Shown: one piece after another, positions 16,106 to 24,040 of the stretch
Position numbering within the stretch: position 1 is the first letter of the stretch
Layout of the letters: every line of letters begins with the position of its first letter
Source of the DNA: an uncultured Collinsella sp.
Lineage (GTDB): Bacteria > Actinomycetota > Coriobacteriia > Coriobacteriales > Coriobacteriaceae
Assembly (NCBI GenBank): GCA_900759045.1
Contig: CAAETU010000046.1
Location: 1-45,960, forward strand
Length of the DNA: 45,960 nucleotides
Reading direction: 5' to 3'
Made by a program: the position numbers and the translations under genes
The notes under the pieces: generated by a model
Told to the model about the DNA's origin: nothing
Database searches by the model: none
The model's input: the letters and a program-made list of their open reading frames with translations, nothing else

Positions 16106-16765
16106 CTACTCTCCGATCATCTCTTTAAGCTTGGCTGCCACGGCATGGCCGAGGCTCTCGTGGCTTTCCGGCATCATGTGCAGATAATCGATATCGCCCG
16201 GCTCGGCAAAATCGGCGGCATTCAAAAAGTCGCAGCCAAACTGTTCGGCAACATACGCATAGTATTCGGCAAAATGCTCCGAGGCCTCGACGGAGTGCTC
16301 GTCAAAGTCGGTCATATACACATCGGCGATCTGCGGCTTGATCTTGATAGGAGCCATCAGCAGAATGCGCGGACAAGGCGCAGCGTCGGTCCAGGGAAAC
16401 GCGCGGACGGTGCGAATCAGCGCCATGGCACCGTCAGCGATATCGGCAGCCCCCACGCTAAAGACCGTCTTGCAGTCGTTGGTGCCCAGCATAATCACGA
16501 TCGCGTCCAGCGGCTTATGGGACTCGAGCAGCATCGGCAACGCGCGGATGCCGTTGAGATTGGTGTCCAGATGGCACATGTCGTCGCGCACCGTCGTGCG
16601 GCCGTTGAGGCCTTCCTCAATCACGTGCCAGCCCTCGCCCAGGTCGCGCTGGGCCACGCCGCACCAGCGCACATCGTGCGCATAGCGCACCGCGGTGCCG
16701 TCGCGCATGCCCGCCGGATCATAGCCATAGGTATTGCTGTCGCCAAAGCACAGAACGTTTTTCAT
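16106..16765 (-). CDS. SGNH/GDSL-family hydrolase (esterase-like)
   Basis: 219 aa. Block I is FGDSNTYG with the nucleophile in GDSN (residues 8-14). Block II is EGLNGRTTV, block III is GTND, and the catalytic pair D193-Y-L-H196 lies in DIDYLHMMPESHESLG. The fit is to arylesterase-type SGNH hydrolases, which deacylate small esters. No signal peptide is seen, so it is cytosolic. The start at 16765 has AGGAAGGG six bases upstream. The natural substrate cannot be told from the sequence or neighbours. Confidence 0.88.
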   Translation of the reverse strand: MKNVLCFGDSNTYGYDPAGMRDGTAVRYAHDVRWCGVAQRDLGEGWHVIEEGLNGRTTVRDDMCHLDTNLNGIRALPMLLESHKPLDAIVIMLGTNDCKTVFSVGAADIADGAMALIRTVRAFPWTDAAPCPRILLMAPIKIKPQIADVYMTDFDEHSVEASEHFAEYYAYVAEQFGCDFLNAADFAEPGDIDYLHMMPESHESLGHAVAAKLKEMIGE

Positions 16766-16843
16766 CGTAAGCCCTTCCTCTAGTAAAAAGCCGGCGGGAG
16801 CAGTCTCTCCTGCCGGATCGACCTATCTGTCAGCACATACCGA

Positions 16844-17986
16844 TTACAGGTATTTGCGCCAGTCGTCGTCATCCTCATCGTCCTCAGCAGCGGCCTGAGC
16901 CTGCTCGGCGGCACGGGCGGCCGCGGCGCGGGCGGCCACCTGAGCATAGGACTCCTCGTTACACTCGGGGAAGCTTGCCAACACGTGCTCAAACTTGGCG
17001 AAGTCCTCATCCCAGCGCGTAGAGGGCACGGCAAAAAACACCTGCTTGACCTTGAAGTCGCCCGACGCAAGCTCCTTGCGGAAGAGCTCAGCCACGGCCT
17101 CGGCGTCAAAGCCGTTGTTGTCGCAGCCCCAAGCGCCCAGCACGAGCTTCTCGCGACCCAGCTCATCGCAGATGGCAAGCACAAAGCGGATGCGATCGCG
17201 CAGGGCATCCAGCAAGGCATCGTCACCCACGCGATACTCCTGGCGAGCGCGCTTGGCGTTGGGCGCGGCAGCAACGATCACGTCAGCATATGCATGTACG
17301 TGATTGCGGTCGAAGCGCACCGCAGGCACCACCAGCGCACGGTTGCGGTAAAGCTCGCAGTTGATGTTGCGACGACGGTTCTCGCCGTACCATTTGCGCT
17401 GCTTATCGAGCACGTTGTACAGGTACGAATCGGCACAGAGCGTGGCCTCCTGGCCCAGATAGCCCTGGATGTAGCCACCGCCCGGGTTGGTGAACGAGGC
17501 AAAGGCAAGCACGGCCATGTCACAGAACTGCGCGTAGCCTCGGCCGTTATCCAGAATGGCCTGCGTGGCAGAGGCGTCGAGCACGGTGACCTCGGGCAGG
17601 ACCGGAGCGGGCTTTTCGGCGGCAGGCGCGGACTCGGCCTCCGTGGCCTCCTCGGCGGGTGCAAGCTCGGCCGCAACCTCGGTCTCGGCGGATGCAACCT
17701 CGGCGGCCTCGACCTCGGGCTCCTCGGCGGCCTCAGACTCCTCAGCAACCTGTTCCTCGGCAGCGTCGGCCGCTTGGGCCTTGGCCTTCATCGCCGCGAC
17801 AAATCCGGCAGGCATACCATCGAACTCGCGCACGCCGGCAATCGAACGCTCGATGTCCTTGGCGCAGGCCTCGGACACAGCCACCACATGGCGCTCGGCG
17901 GCCTTGGCACGCGCCTCGCGCTTGGGATTGGGCTGACCCGCTCGGTTAGACCTGCGGTTACGGTTCCTGTTGTCGACATCTGCCAT
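16844..17986 (-). CDS. TIGR02452/DUF2263-type PARG-like macrodomain protein
   Basis: 380 aa. The N-terminal 70 residues are basic and helical. Residues 71-125 are a low-complexity Ala/Glu linker. A macrodomain of the poly(ADP-ribose) glycohydrolase-like type follows. Its signature loop reads FTNPGGGYIQGYLGQEATLC, with GGG at 169-171 and Q179-E180-A181. In PARG-type enzymes the motif is QEE and the second glutamate is catalytic; here it is alanine. GAWGCDNNGFD (about 284-294) matches the C-terminal conserved block. The C-terminus is Ala-rich and ends in an acidic tract. AAAGGTGG precedes the ATG. It probably binds ADP-ribose; hydrolysis is doubtful. The gene lies just upstream of the SGNH hydrolase gene (78-base gap), so the two may be co-transcribed. 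Confidence 0.8.
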   Translation of the reverse strand: MADVDNRNRNRRSNRAGQPNPKREARAKAAERHVVAVSEACAKDIERSIAGVREFDGMPAGFVAAMKAKAQAADAAEEQVAEESEAAEEPEVEAAEVASAETEVAAELAPAEEATEAESAPAAEKPAPVLPEVTVLDASATQAILDNGRGYAQFCDMAVLAFASFTNPGGGYIQGYLGQEATLCADSYLYNVLDKQRKWYGENRRRNINCELYRNRALVVPAVRFDRNHVHAYADVIVAAAPNAKRARQEYRVGDDALLDALRDRIRFVLAICDELGREKLVLGAWGCDNNGFDAEAVAELFRKELASGDFKVKQVFFAVPSTRWDEDFAKFEHVLASFPECNEESYAQVAARAAAARAAEQAQAAAEDDEDDDDWRKYL

Positions 17987-18052
17987 TCGTGGCCACCTTT
18001 CCTGTCGCTGCCGCTATCGGCTTTTTCCCATCCATCATACCCCGCCGCGCAC

Positions 18053-18078
18053 AAAAAAGACGGCCCCGAAGGACCGCC
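18053..18078 (-). terminator. Terminator after the Bax-inhibitor-like gene
   Basis: On the minus strand GGCGGTCC, a TTCG tetraloop and GGGCCGTC form an 8-bp stem (two G-U pairs), followed by TTTTTT. It is a textbook intrinsic terminator 50 bases after the stop. Confidence 0.88.
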
Positions 18079-18127
18079 TTTCGCATCGTTTTACCGTGTC
18101 CGGCAGGAAGCGTCGCAATGCCGCGCT

Positions 18128-18823
18128 TTAATCGCGACGACCAAGGATATTCAGGATGCGCAGGAACACGTTGATGATGTCCACGAACAGGTTGGATGCC
18201 ATGAGCACGGCGTTGGGCAGCGTGGGCGGCACCGTCGTGGCCACATAGGTGTCATAGCCAATAAAGCCGGCGAACACCACGATCACGATCAGGTCGGTGA
18301 TGGACTGCGAGACGCCCATGAACATCAGCACGATCTCGACCAGAATCGTGGCAAGTAGGATGCCAAAACCAATGCCGTACACACGCTGGAAGAACTTGGG
18401 AAAGGTCACGCCCAGCGCACCAAAGACAAAGGTGATGGCGGCCGTGGCGATAAAGGCGGTGTTAATGGTAGGCAGGTCGTAGTTGGCAAGGCCAAACGAC
18501 GCCGTCAGGCCAAAGGTGCTCGCAAAGACCACGTAGCCCACGAGCGACAGGCCCACGGACTGTTTGCTGGCAGCAGCCGACATCATGACCATGCCGACGA
18601 TGGTCAAAATAAATGAGCCAAAGACCAGCGGCAAAGCGGCGCCGCTCATCATCATGCGCGCAAACGACATGGTGCTCGTAAAGTAGGCACCGGCGCCCAT
18701 GGCGCAAAAGCCCAAAAAGATCAGGGCAGACATGACAAGGTTGTACGCGCGCGGCGACATCTCCTTGGCACGGCTTGCGCCGGTTTCGATGGGGCCGTTC
18801 TGATAGCCCTGGATATCGTTCAT
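18128..18823 (-). CDS. Bax inhibitor-1 / YccA family membrane protein
   Basis: 231 aa with about seven hydrophobic helices, typical of the BI-1/YbhL/YccA family of inner-membrane proteins. Relatives include a pH-sensitive calcium leak channel and FtsH-modulating proteins; the role here is not known. The C-terminal pair of acidic positions (GYDTYVA and the later LFVDIINVFLRIL) is typical of the family. The start MNDIQGYQN at 18823 has AAAGGA six bases upstream; 19 more in-frame residues are possible but unlikely. A strong terminator follows. The hypothetical gene upstream on the same strand is 79 bases away. Confidence 0.88.
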   Translation of the reverse strand: MNDIQGYQNGPIETGASRAKEMSPRAYNLVMSALIFLGFCAMGAGAYFTSTMSFARMMMSGAALPLVFGSFILTIVGMVMMSAAASKQSVGLSLVGYVVFASTFGLTASFGLANYDLPTINTAFIATAAITFVFGALGVTFPKFFQRVYGIGFGILLATILVEIVLMFMGVSQSITDLIVIVVFAGFIGYDTYVATTVPPTLPNAVLMASNLFVDIINVFLRILNILGRRD

Positions 18824-18902
18824 ACTTCGTCCTTTCAAAAAGCGCCGCGACGGCGCCGTAGCTGACAAGTTTCCTGCCATTGTACCCGAACGCCACGCGT
18901 TC

Positions 18903-19241
18903 TTACCTGCGACGCTCGCTCTCGAGCGTCCGGTCGAACGCCCACACCCACCAACGCATCAGATGAGTCTGCGAGCCATCCGGTCGCTCGCGTGCCTGTT
19001 CTTCCAGATACAGTTCGGTCGCATGTCCGCCAAAACGAACCTTATAAGTCGCCGTACGAATGCCGTGGACCGTCAGGCCAAAACCGGTGGACGAGACAAT
19101 CTCGTCAATCGTAAAGCAACGACCATCGACCCAGCAGACGGTAACCGGCACGACCTGTCCGCCCGCGAGGATGCGAGCCACGACGTCCACATACTGCTTG
19201 TGCACGCGTCGAGTTTTACCATCTGTCTGTCGATATTCCAT
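18903..19241 (-). CDS. Small beta-rich protein of unknown function (112 aa)
   Basis: The protein begins MEYRQTDGKTRRVHKQYVD and has a stretch of alternating hydrophobic residues (VVPVTVCWVDGRCFTIDEIV; then TYKVRFGGHATELYLEE) and a Trp-rich end (RWWVWAFD). This resembles small SH3-like barrels such as the DUF6504 group, but I am not certain. No membrane segment or signal is seen. AGGAGG lies only one base before the ATG, too close for normal use. TTTACA-N18-GATAAT stands so that transcription would start at the ATG itself, so the gene may be leaderless. An ATG seven codons upstream lacks a ribosome-binding site. Confidence 0.7.
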   Translation of the reverse strand: MEYRQTDGKTRRVHKQYVDVVARILAGGQVVPVTVCWVDGRCFTIDEIVSSTGFGLTVHGIRTATYKVRFGGHATELYLEEQARERPDGSQTHLMRWWVWAFDRTLESERRR

Positions 19242-19489
19242 GCCTCCTATTATCGAACGCATGTTTGCACATTGTAAAGCGAACAGGCTGTGGTTTTGGG
19301 ATGTTGGGGCGCGCACGTGTCCTCATGGCGTGCTAGCAAAAAGAACACCCGCGGTCAACAGGGCAAATATTCAATGTTAGTGCCAAAAAATTCACTTCTC
19401 CCATCAGAACTCGGTAAAGAAACCCGCAGGAGGTGATACGATTTATCATGTTTTTGTAACGTGCCTGCAAACTTCGAGAAAGCCCATAT

Positions 19490-20539
19490 ATGGACGTAAC
19501 GTTCTCAGCCTTCCTCGGCCAAATTGTGTCGAACCCAGTCCTTGCCGTCACCGTGATCCTCGCACTCGGCGCTATCTTCGTCAACGGATGGACCGACGCG
19601 CCCAACGCCATCGCGACCTGTGTCACCACGCGCTGCATGCCCGCCCGCGCCGCCATTCTCATGAGCGCCGCATTCAACTTCCTCGGCGTGCTCATCATGA
19701 CGCACTTTAACGCGAGCGTCGCCAACACCATCTCACATATCGTCGACTTTGGCGGAAACAGCACCATGGCGCTCGCATGCCTCTGCGCGGCGCTGTTCTC
19801 CATCGTCGTCTACGGCGCCACGGCATCGCGTTTTGGCATCCCTACCTCGCAAAGCCACAGCCTTATCGCCGGCCTGACCGGTGCCGCAATCGCCCTCGGC
19901 GGCGCGAGCAGCGTCAACGTCCACGAGTGGATGAAGGTCATCTACGGCTTGGCGCTCTCCATCGGCCTGGGCTTTGTCATGGGCTGGGTCCTGTGCAAGC
20001 TCGTCTCGATTCTTTTCGCCGCCGCCAACAGGCGACGTGCCAACGTCTTCTTTAAATACGCTCAGATCGCGAGCGCTGCGGCCATGAGCTTCATGCACGG
20101 CGCGCAGGATGGACAGAAGTTCATCGGCGTGCTCTTTTTAGGAGTGGCCTTCGCCAGCGGCCAGACGAGCGTCGGCGATGCCGGCATCCCCATCTGGATT
20201 ATGCTGCTGTGCTCGGCCACTATGGGTATCGGCACCAGCGTGGGCGGTGAGCGCATCATCAAGTCTGTCGGTCAGAGCATGGTCAAGCTCGAAAAGTACC
20301 AGGGCTTCTCCGCCGACCTGGCGGGCGCCGCGAACCTGCTACTTGCCACCCTTACCGGCATCCCCGTATCCTCCACCCACATCAAAACCTGCGCCATTAT
20401 GGGTGTCGGCGCCGTCAAGCGCCTCTCGGCCATCAACTTCGGCGTGGTCAAGGACATGATGTTCACGTGGTTCTTCACCTTCCCCGCTTGTGGACTCATC
20501 AGCTTTGTCATGGCCAAGCTGTTCATGATGTTCATCTAG
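19490..20539 (+). CDS. pit: Pit-family inorganic phosphate transporter
   Basis: 349 aa with about ten membrane helices. Pit proteins take up metal-phosphate with protons at low affinity. The two inverted-repeat signatures are visible: NGWTDAPNAIATCV near the N-terminus and MHGAQDGQKFIGV in the second half, each with the conserved aspartate. VSSTHIKTCAIMGVG near the end is also typical. The start at 19490 has only a weak GAGAAAG site upstream. A DUF47 gene follows 67 bases later, the usual partner arrangement. The 248 bases upstream hold no gene I can support. Confidence 0.92.
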   Translation: MDVTFSAFLGQIVSNPVLAVTVILALGAIFVNGWTDAPNAIATCVTTRCMPARAAILMSAAFNFLGVLIMTHFNASVANTISHIVDFGGNSTMALACLCAALFSIVVYGATASRFGIPTSQSHSLIAGLTGAAIALGGASSVNVHEWMKVIYGLALSIGLGFVMGWVLCKLVSILFAAANRRRANVFFKYAQIASAAAMSFMHGAQDGQKFIGVLFLGVAFASGQTSVGDAGIPIWIMLLCSATMGIGTSVGGERIIKSVGQSMVKLEKYQGFSADLAGAANLLLATLTGIPVSSTHIKTCAIMGVGAVKRLSAINFGVVKDMMFTWFFTFPACGLISFVMAKLFMMFI

Positions 20540-20606
20540 TCAAACCGAACGGCCATCCGGACCGCAATACCTCGCCCACCCGTCTTCGCCTCGAAAGGAC
20601 CCACTC

Positions 20607-21230
20607 ATGGCAAAGAAACCCGATTCGTTCTACTTTGACAACTACGTCGCCTGCGCCGACCTTGCTGTCCAGGCCGCAGAGTTGCTCATCAAGATTTTTG
20701 AGAACTTTGATCCCGCGCAGATCCACGGCATGCTCGAAGAGATGCATGCGATTGAGCATGCGGCCGACAAGAAGCACCATGAGCTCGAGGATGCCCTGCT
20801 CACTGCCTTTATCACCCCGCTTGAGCGCGAGGATCTGGACCTGATGAGCTGCTCGCTCGACACCGTGCTTGACCGTATCGAGGGCGTCGTGCAGCGCGTC
20901 TACTTCACCAACATCCAGAGCATCCACCCCGATGCCATTGTCATCGCCCACAAGGTGACCGACGCCTGCCGCGCCATGAAGGACCTTATGGTCGAGCTGC
21001 CTAATTACCGCAAGTCCAAGACCCTGCGCGAGCTGGTCATCCAGATCAACACCATTGAGTCCGAGGCCGATGAGCTCTACATCAACGCTATGCGCAACCT
21101 GCACGTCAATGGCAAGGACCCGCTCGAGGTCATCGCCTGGCGTGACGTCTACGCTTTCCTGGAGTACTGCGCCGACTGCTGCGAGAATGTGGCTGATGTC
21201 GTGGATTCGATTGTCATGAAGAACAGTTAA
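20607..21230 (+). CDS. DUF47 / PhoU-like partner of Pit
   Basis: 207 aa, all-helical, with repeated acidic/histidine positions (MHAIEHAADKKHHELEDALLTAFITPLEREDL and, later, IESEADELY) typical of the DUF47 family, which is related to PhoU. Such proteins are encoded next to Pit carriers and are thought to restrain or tune phosphate uptake. CGAAAGGA lies before the ATG. It is almost certainly co-transcribed with the carrier just upstream. A second, true PhoU is at 24898-25755. Confidence 0.92.
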   Translation: MAKKPDSFYFDNYVACADLAVQAAELLIKIFENFDPAQIHGMLEEMHAIEHAADKKHHELEDALLTAFITPLEREDLDLMSCSLDTVLDRIEGVVQRVYFTNIQSIHPDAIVIAHKVTDACRAMKDLMVELPNYRKSKTLRELVIQINTIESEADELYINAMRNLHVNGKDPLEVIAWRDVYAFLEYCADCCENVADVVDSIVMKNS

Positions 21231-21235
21231 TTGGG

Positions 21236-21346
21236 GGTACGTGTCCCGGCGGTCGTGGGCCCGACCACTAATAACCTTTTTCACTCCGGCTGCAAGCAGA
21301 GTCGTTCAAAAGGTTATTAGTGGTCGGGCCCGCTCCCTTACGTACC
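21236..21346. repeat. Large intergenic palindrome after the pit operon
   Basis: A perfect 24-bp inverted repeat has its left arm at 21257-21280 (starting GGGCCCGACCACTAAT) and right arm at 21308-21331, with a 27-base loop that contains a CTGC/GCAG stem. Outside it a second pair, GGTACGT (21236-21242) and ACGTACC (21340-21346), can also pair. No U tract follows on either strand, so it is more than a normal terminator; it may still end the pit transcript. Confidence 0.75.
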
Positions 21347-21349
21347 ACC

Positions 21350-21478
21350 ATTGGAAACTTTGGCTGATACTTTGAAACCGATGGGGCTTTTGTTGGCAGG
21401 GCCTTGGGGCCCGATTGGAAACTTTGGGACCGCCTTAAACGTTTGGCTGGATGGGGCTTTGGGTACCCTTTGTTTTAC
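21350..21478. repeat. Decayed tandem duplication ahead of the nitroreductase gene
   Basis: ATTGGAAACTTTGG occurs at 21350 and again at 21414, 64 bases apart. Each is followed by a TTTGGCTG and a GATGGGGCTTT block in the same order. The stretch is strikingly rich in G and T on the plus strand (many CTTTGG). No gene with a ribosome-binding site is seen until 21514. Confidence 0.55.
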
Positions 21479-21513
21479 TTTGGATTGATTTGCTGACTTT
21501 GGAGGGTTTGGTT

Positions 21514-22044
21514 ATGGGGTATTTGGATCTGGCTCGGTCTCGGTATTCTTGTCGTTTGTTTGAGGCTCGGGCTGTGGAGCAGGCTGTGGTGGATGCCATT
21601 GTTGAGGCTGGGCGTATTGCTCCTTCTGCTTGTAATAATCATCCAACCCGTGTGATGGTGTTGGATACGCCCGAGCTTTTGGAGAAGGCGGCTGCTTGTC
21701 AGCCTCGGTTTGCTCGTGATGGGTCCATCTTTGGCGCTCCGCTCATCTTCCTCATTTGCAGCGTTACCGACGACGCTTGGGTTCGCCCCTATGACCAGAT
21801 GAACTCCAGCGCTATCGACACCTCGATTGTTTGCGATCAAATGATGATGGAGGCCGAGGAGCAGGGTCTGGGAACGTGTTGGGTATGCCATTTTAAGCCC
21901 GAGCTAGCCCGAGAGCGGTTCAACCTGCCCGAGGGCGTCTATCCCTATCACATGCTCGTCTGCGGCTATCCTGCCGACCACATCGCCGATCCCGAGCATC
22001 GCGATGCCCGCACCATTCCCCTCTCCGACTTCCTCCTCAAGTAG
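21514..22044 (+). CDS. Nitroreductase family protein
   Basis: 176 aa. FMN-dependent oxidoreductase fold: ARSRYSCRLF at the N-terminus is the FMN-phosphate binding arginine motif, AGRIAPSACNNHP the next conserved block, and EEQGLGTCWVC a later one. Such enzymes reduce nitro compounds, quinones or flavins with NAD(P)H; the substrate is unknown. The start has GGAGGG seven bases upstream. Roughly the first 70 codons use G- and T-ending codons heavily (CGG, GTT, TTG), whereas the rest is rich in C-ending codons like the neighbours, so the gene has a composition break near 21725. A terminator follows. Confidence 0.88.
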   Translation: MGYLDLARSRYSCRLFEARAVEQAVVDAIVEAGRIAPSACNNHPTRVMVLDTPELLEKAAACQPRFARDGSIFGAPLIFLICSVTDDAWVRPYDQMNSSAIDTSIVCDQMMMEAEEQGLGTCWVCHFKPELARERFNLPEGVYPYHMLVCGYPADHIADPEHRDARTIPLSDFLLK

Positions 22045-22090
22045 TTTTTGGCACATGCCCTAAAATCTACCTTTTACCGCGCACCCTTTC

Positions 22091-22133
22091 GCCGAGTTCT
22101 GCCCTATCGTACGCAGAGCTCGGCGTTTTGTTT
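22091..22133 (+). terminator. Terminator after the nitroreductase gene
   Basis: GCCGAGTTCTGC (22091-22102) pairs with GCAGAGCTCGGC (22113-22124) with one G-U, followed by GTTTTGTTT. Confidence 0.85.
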
Positions 22134-22153
22134 CCCAACCCGTATGCAGCCAC

Positions 22154-22182
22154 AAAAAAGGAGCCCGCAGGTGCGAGCTCCT
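22154..22182 (-). terminator. Terminator after divIVA
   Basis: On the minus strand AGGAGCTCGC, loop ACCT and GCGGGCTCCT (one G-U pair) are followed by TTTTT. It lies 30 bases past the divIVA stop and closes the division-cluster transcript. Confidence 0.88.
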
Positions 22183-22211
22183 CTTAAGGACACGAGATTG
22201 TAGCTCTGGCG

Positions 22212-22889
22212 CTAGTCCAGGTCGTCGGCGGCAAAGTTGTCGATCGGGGCGAAGGGGTCAGCCACGGGGACAACCGGATCAGCGACAGGCAGCGGCTCGG
22301 CGGCGGGAACGGTCACTGCAGGAGAAGCCGCAGAACCGACCGGCGTGGAGGCCATAAGGTCGGACGGGAAGGAATTCTGCGCATCGTCCATGAAGTGCTG
22401 GATGAGCTTGAGGTACTCGGCTTTGAACTCCTCACGGGAAGCCTTCAGACGGTCGATCTCCTCGAGCTCGGCCTGCTTCTCGGTCAGGGCCTGACGGATG
22501 ACCTCGCGGGCCTTGGCGTCGGCTTCGTTGCGGATGCGCTCAGCGTTCTCGTTGGCATCGTTGACGATGCCCTCGGCGGTCTGCTGGGCAGCAATCAGCG
22601 CAGCGGAGATCTGGCGCTCCTGAGCGGAGAAGTCGGGTGCGGGAGCGGCCACAGGAGCGGCGGGAACGGCCTGAGCGGCAGCGTCCTGAGCCTGGGCAAG
22701 CTGGGCCTGCGTGTCGGCAAGCTGCTGCTCGGTGGCAGTCAGACGACCCTTAAGATCGACAATCTTGGCAAGCATAGCGTCAACCTCGGAGGACAGCGTC
22801 TCCAAAAAGACGTCGACCTCGGCGGGATCATAGCCGCGCTTGGCCTCAGAGAAAGTCTGAGCCTGGATGTCAGCAGGGGTAATAGCCAT
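22212..22889 (-). CDS. divIVA: DivIVA-domain cell division / polar growth protein
   Basis: 225 aa. The N-terminal DivIVA lipid-binding domain (residues 1-60, MAITPADIQAQTFSEAKRGYDPAEVDVFL) leads into a coiled coil. An Ala/Pro-rich linker (about 70-90) separates it from a second coiled coil (about 90-170). The tail is Pro/Ala/Val-rich and acidic. DivIVA proteins mark curved membranes at septum and poles and recruit wall-synthesis or division factors. AAAGGAG lies eight bases before the ATG. It is the last gene of the division cluster in transcription order, after yggT, and is closed by a terminator. Confidence 0.9.
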   Translation of the reverse strand: MAITPADIQAQTFSEAKRGYDPAEVDVFLETLSSEVDAMLAKIVDLKGRLTATEQQLADTQAQLAQAQDAAAQAVPAAPVAAPAPDFSAQERQISAALIAAQQTAEGIVNDANENAERIRNEADAKAREVIRQALTEKQAELEEIDRLKASREEFKAEYLKLIQHFMDDAQNSFPSDLMASTPVGSAASPAVTVPAAEPLPVADPVVPVADPFAPIDNFAADDLD

Positions 22890-22951
22890 AACAAGTTCTC
22901 CTTTATCATCGCCTTGGCGCCGGGCGCCCGACGTAAGTTACTGAGCCAGTA

Positions 22952-23233
22952 CTATACGAGTATACCTATAAGAAGCTGCAGAACCAGCCTCTGCACCAAC
23001 TGCAACGCAATAATCGCAACGACCGGCGAAAAATCAACGCCGCCCATCGGCGGAATAAACCGACGAAACAGGTTGAGCCACGGACCGCAGACGCTATCGA
23101 GCACCGCGGCGATATCCTGCAGCAGGCCGCCCTGCTTCATGGGAATCCACGTCATAAAGCAATAGACCACAATAAGTGTGGAGTAGAAGTTGAACAGCGT
23201 GTTGACCAGCTGGACAATGGTGTAGATGTTGAT
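22952..23233 (-). CDS. yggT: YggT family membrane protein, probable AUC start
   Basis: About 93 aa with two hydrophobic segments (roughly residues 10-32 and 65-90) joined by the family motif PWLNLFRRFIPPMGGVDFSP. YggT proteins are small division-cluster membrane proteins of unclear function. Full-length family sequence (INIYTIVQLVNTLFNFYSTL) is present, but no ATG, GTG or TTG starts it. ATC at 23231-23233 stands six bases after GAGGAG, ideal spacing. The first standard start, GTG at 23170, would remove most of the first helix. The frame follows sepF after a single in-frame TAA. Either the start is non-canonical or one base (ATG read as ATC) is wrong. Confidence 0.75.
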   Translation of the reverse strand: MNIYTIVQLVNTLFNFYSTLIVVYCFMTWIPMKQGGLLQDIAAVLDSVCGPWLNLFRRFIPPMGGVDFSPVVAIIALQLVQRLVLQLLIGILV

Positions 23234-23254
23234 GAGAATCTCCTCGTCTTGGGT

Positions 23255-23980
23255 TTACTTAAGGTAGCCGTCGGCGCGCAGCTTCTTGAGGTCCGAATCC
23301 TTGACCTCGCAGCCGGCGGGCAGCACCATAAACACGCGATCGCCCACCTCTTTGACCGTAGCGCCCAGGCCGCAGGCAAAGCCATAGCTAAAGTCCAGGA
23401 CACGCTTGGCGACCTCGGTGCGAACGCCAACAAAAATCAGCGCAACGGGCTGCTTGGTGCGCACGCGGCGGACAACGGTCTCGACATCGTCATAGCTCTC
23501 AGGGCGCAGGACATAGGCAGGCAGCTGCGGCGTGGCGTTAATGATGTTGTTTGCATAGGCCGAGGCGTCGCTCGGCGCAGAAGCGGGCGCAGGTGCCGCG
23601 GCACGAGCGCGGGCGCTCTCGGCATAACTCGACGGCGTGTCGTAAGCGCCGGGGCGATAGCCGCCTGCGGCACTATCCTGAGAACGCGACGGCGGATTGT
23701 ACGTCGTTGCATGACGCGAGTCATCGCCGACCAGCTGGCCGGAGCGCGTATACACGGCGACCGACTCGGCCTCACCGCGGCGCGTTTGGCCCAGCAGGCC
23801 GTTACTCGGCTCGTCCTGGGTATAGAAGCCCTCGCCCGAGGTACCGCTGTAGCCGTTGTTCTGATAGCCATCATCGTAGCCGTCATCGTAGCCGTAGTCG
23901 TCATCCTGGTCATAGCTCTGGTCGTAACCCTGCTGGCCGCCCAGGTGCATCTTATTTTTAATCTCGTCAAGGAAGCCCAT
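23255..23980 (-). CDS. sepF: Cell division protein SepF
   Basis: 241 aa. The N-terminus MGFLDEIKNKMHLGG is an amphipathic membrane-binding helix. Residues 15-50 are rich in Asp, Tyr and Gly repeats (YDDGYDDGY). A disordered Ala/Ser/Pro linker follows to about 150. The conserved C-terminal SepF domain (about 155-241) has PESYDDVETVVRRVRTKQPV and DFSYGFACGL. SepF tethers FtsZ filaments to the membrane and aligns the septum, and is the likely anchor here because no ftsA is seen. AGAGGA lies seven bases before the ATG. yggT follows directly. Confidence 0.93.
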   Translation of the reverse strand: MGFLDEIKNKMHLGGQQGYDQSYDQDDDYGYDDGYDDGYQNNGYSGTSGEGFYTQDEPSNGLLGQTRRGEAESVAVYTRSGQLVGDDSRHATTYNPPSRSQDSAAGGYRPGAYDTPSSYAESARARAAAPAPASAPSDASAYANNIINATPQLPAYVLRPESYDDVETVVRRVRTKQPVALIFVGVRTEVAKRVLDFSYGFACGLGATVKEVGDRVFMVLPAGCEVKDSDLKKLRADGYLK

Positions 23981-24040
23981 GGTTGTGTCCTCTCACGGTT
24001 TAGTGCAGGCGCTCTGTAAACCAGTGCGCACTTCAGAGCC

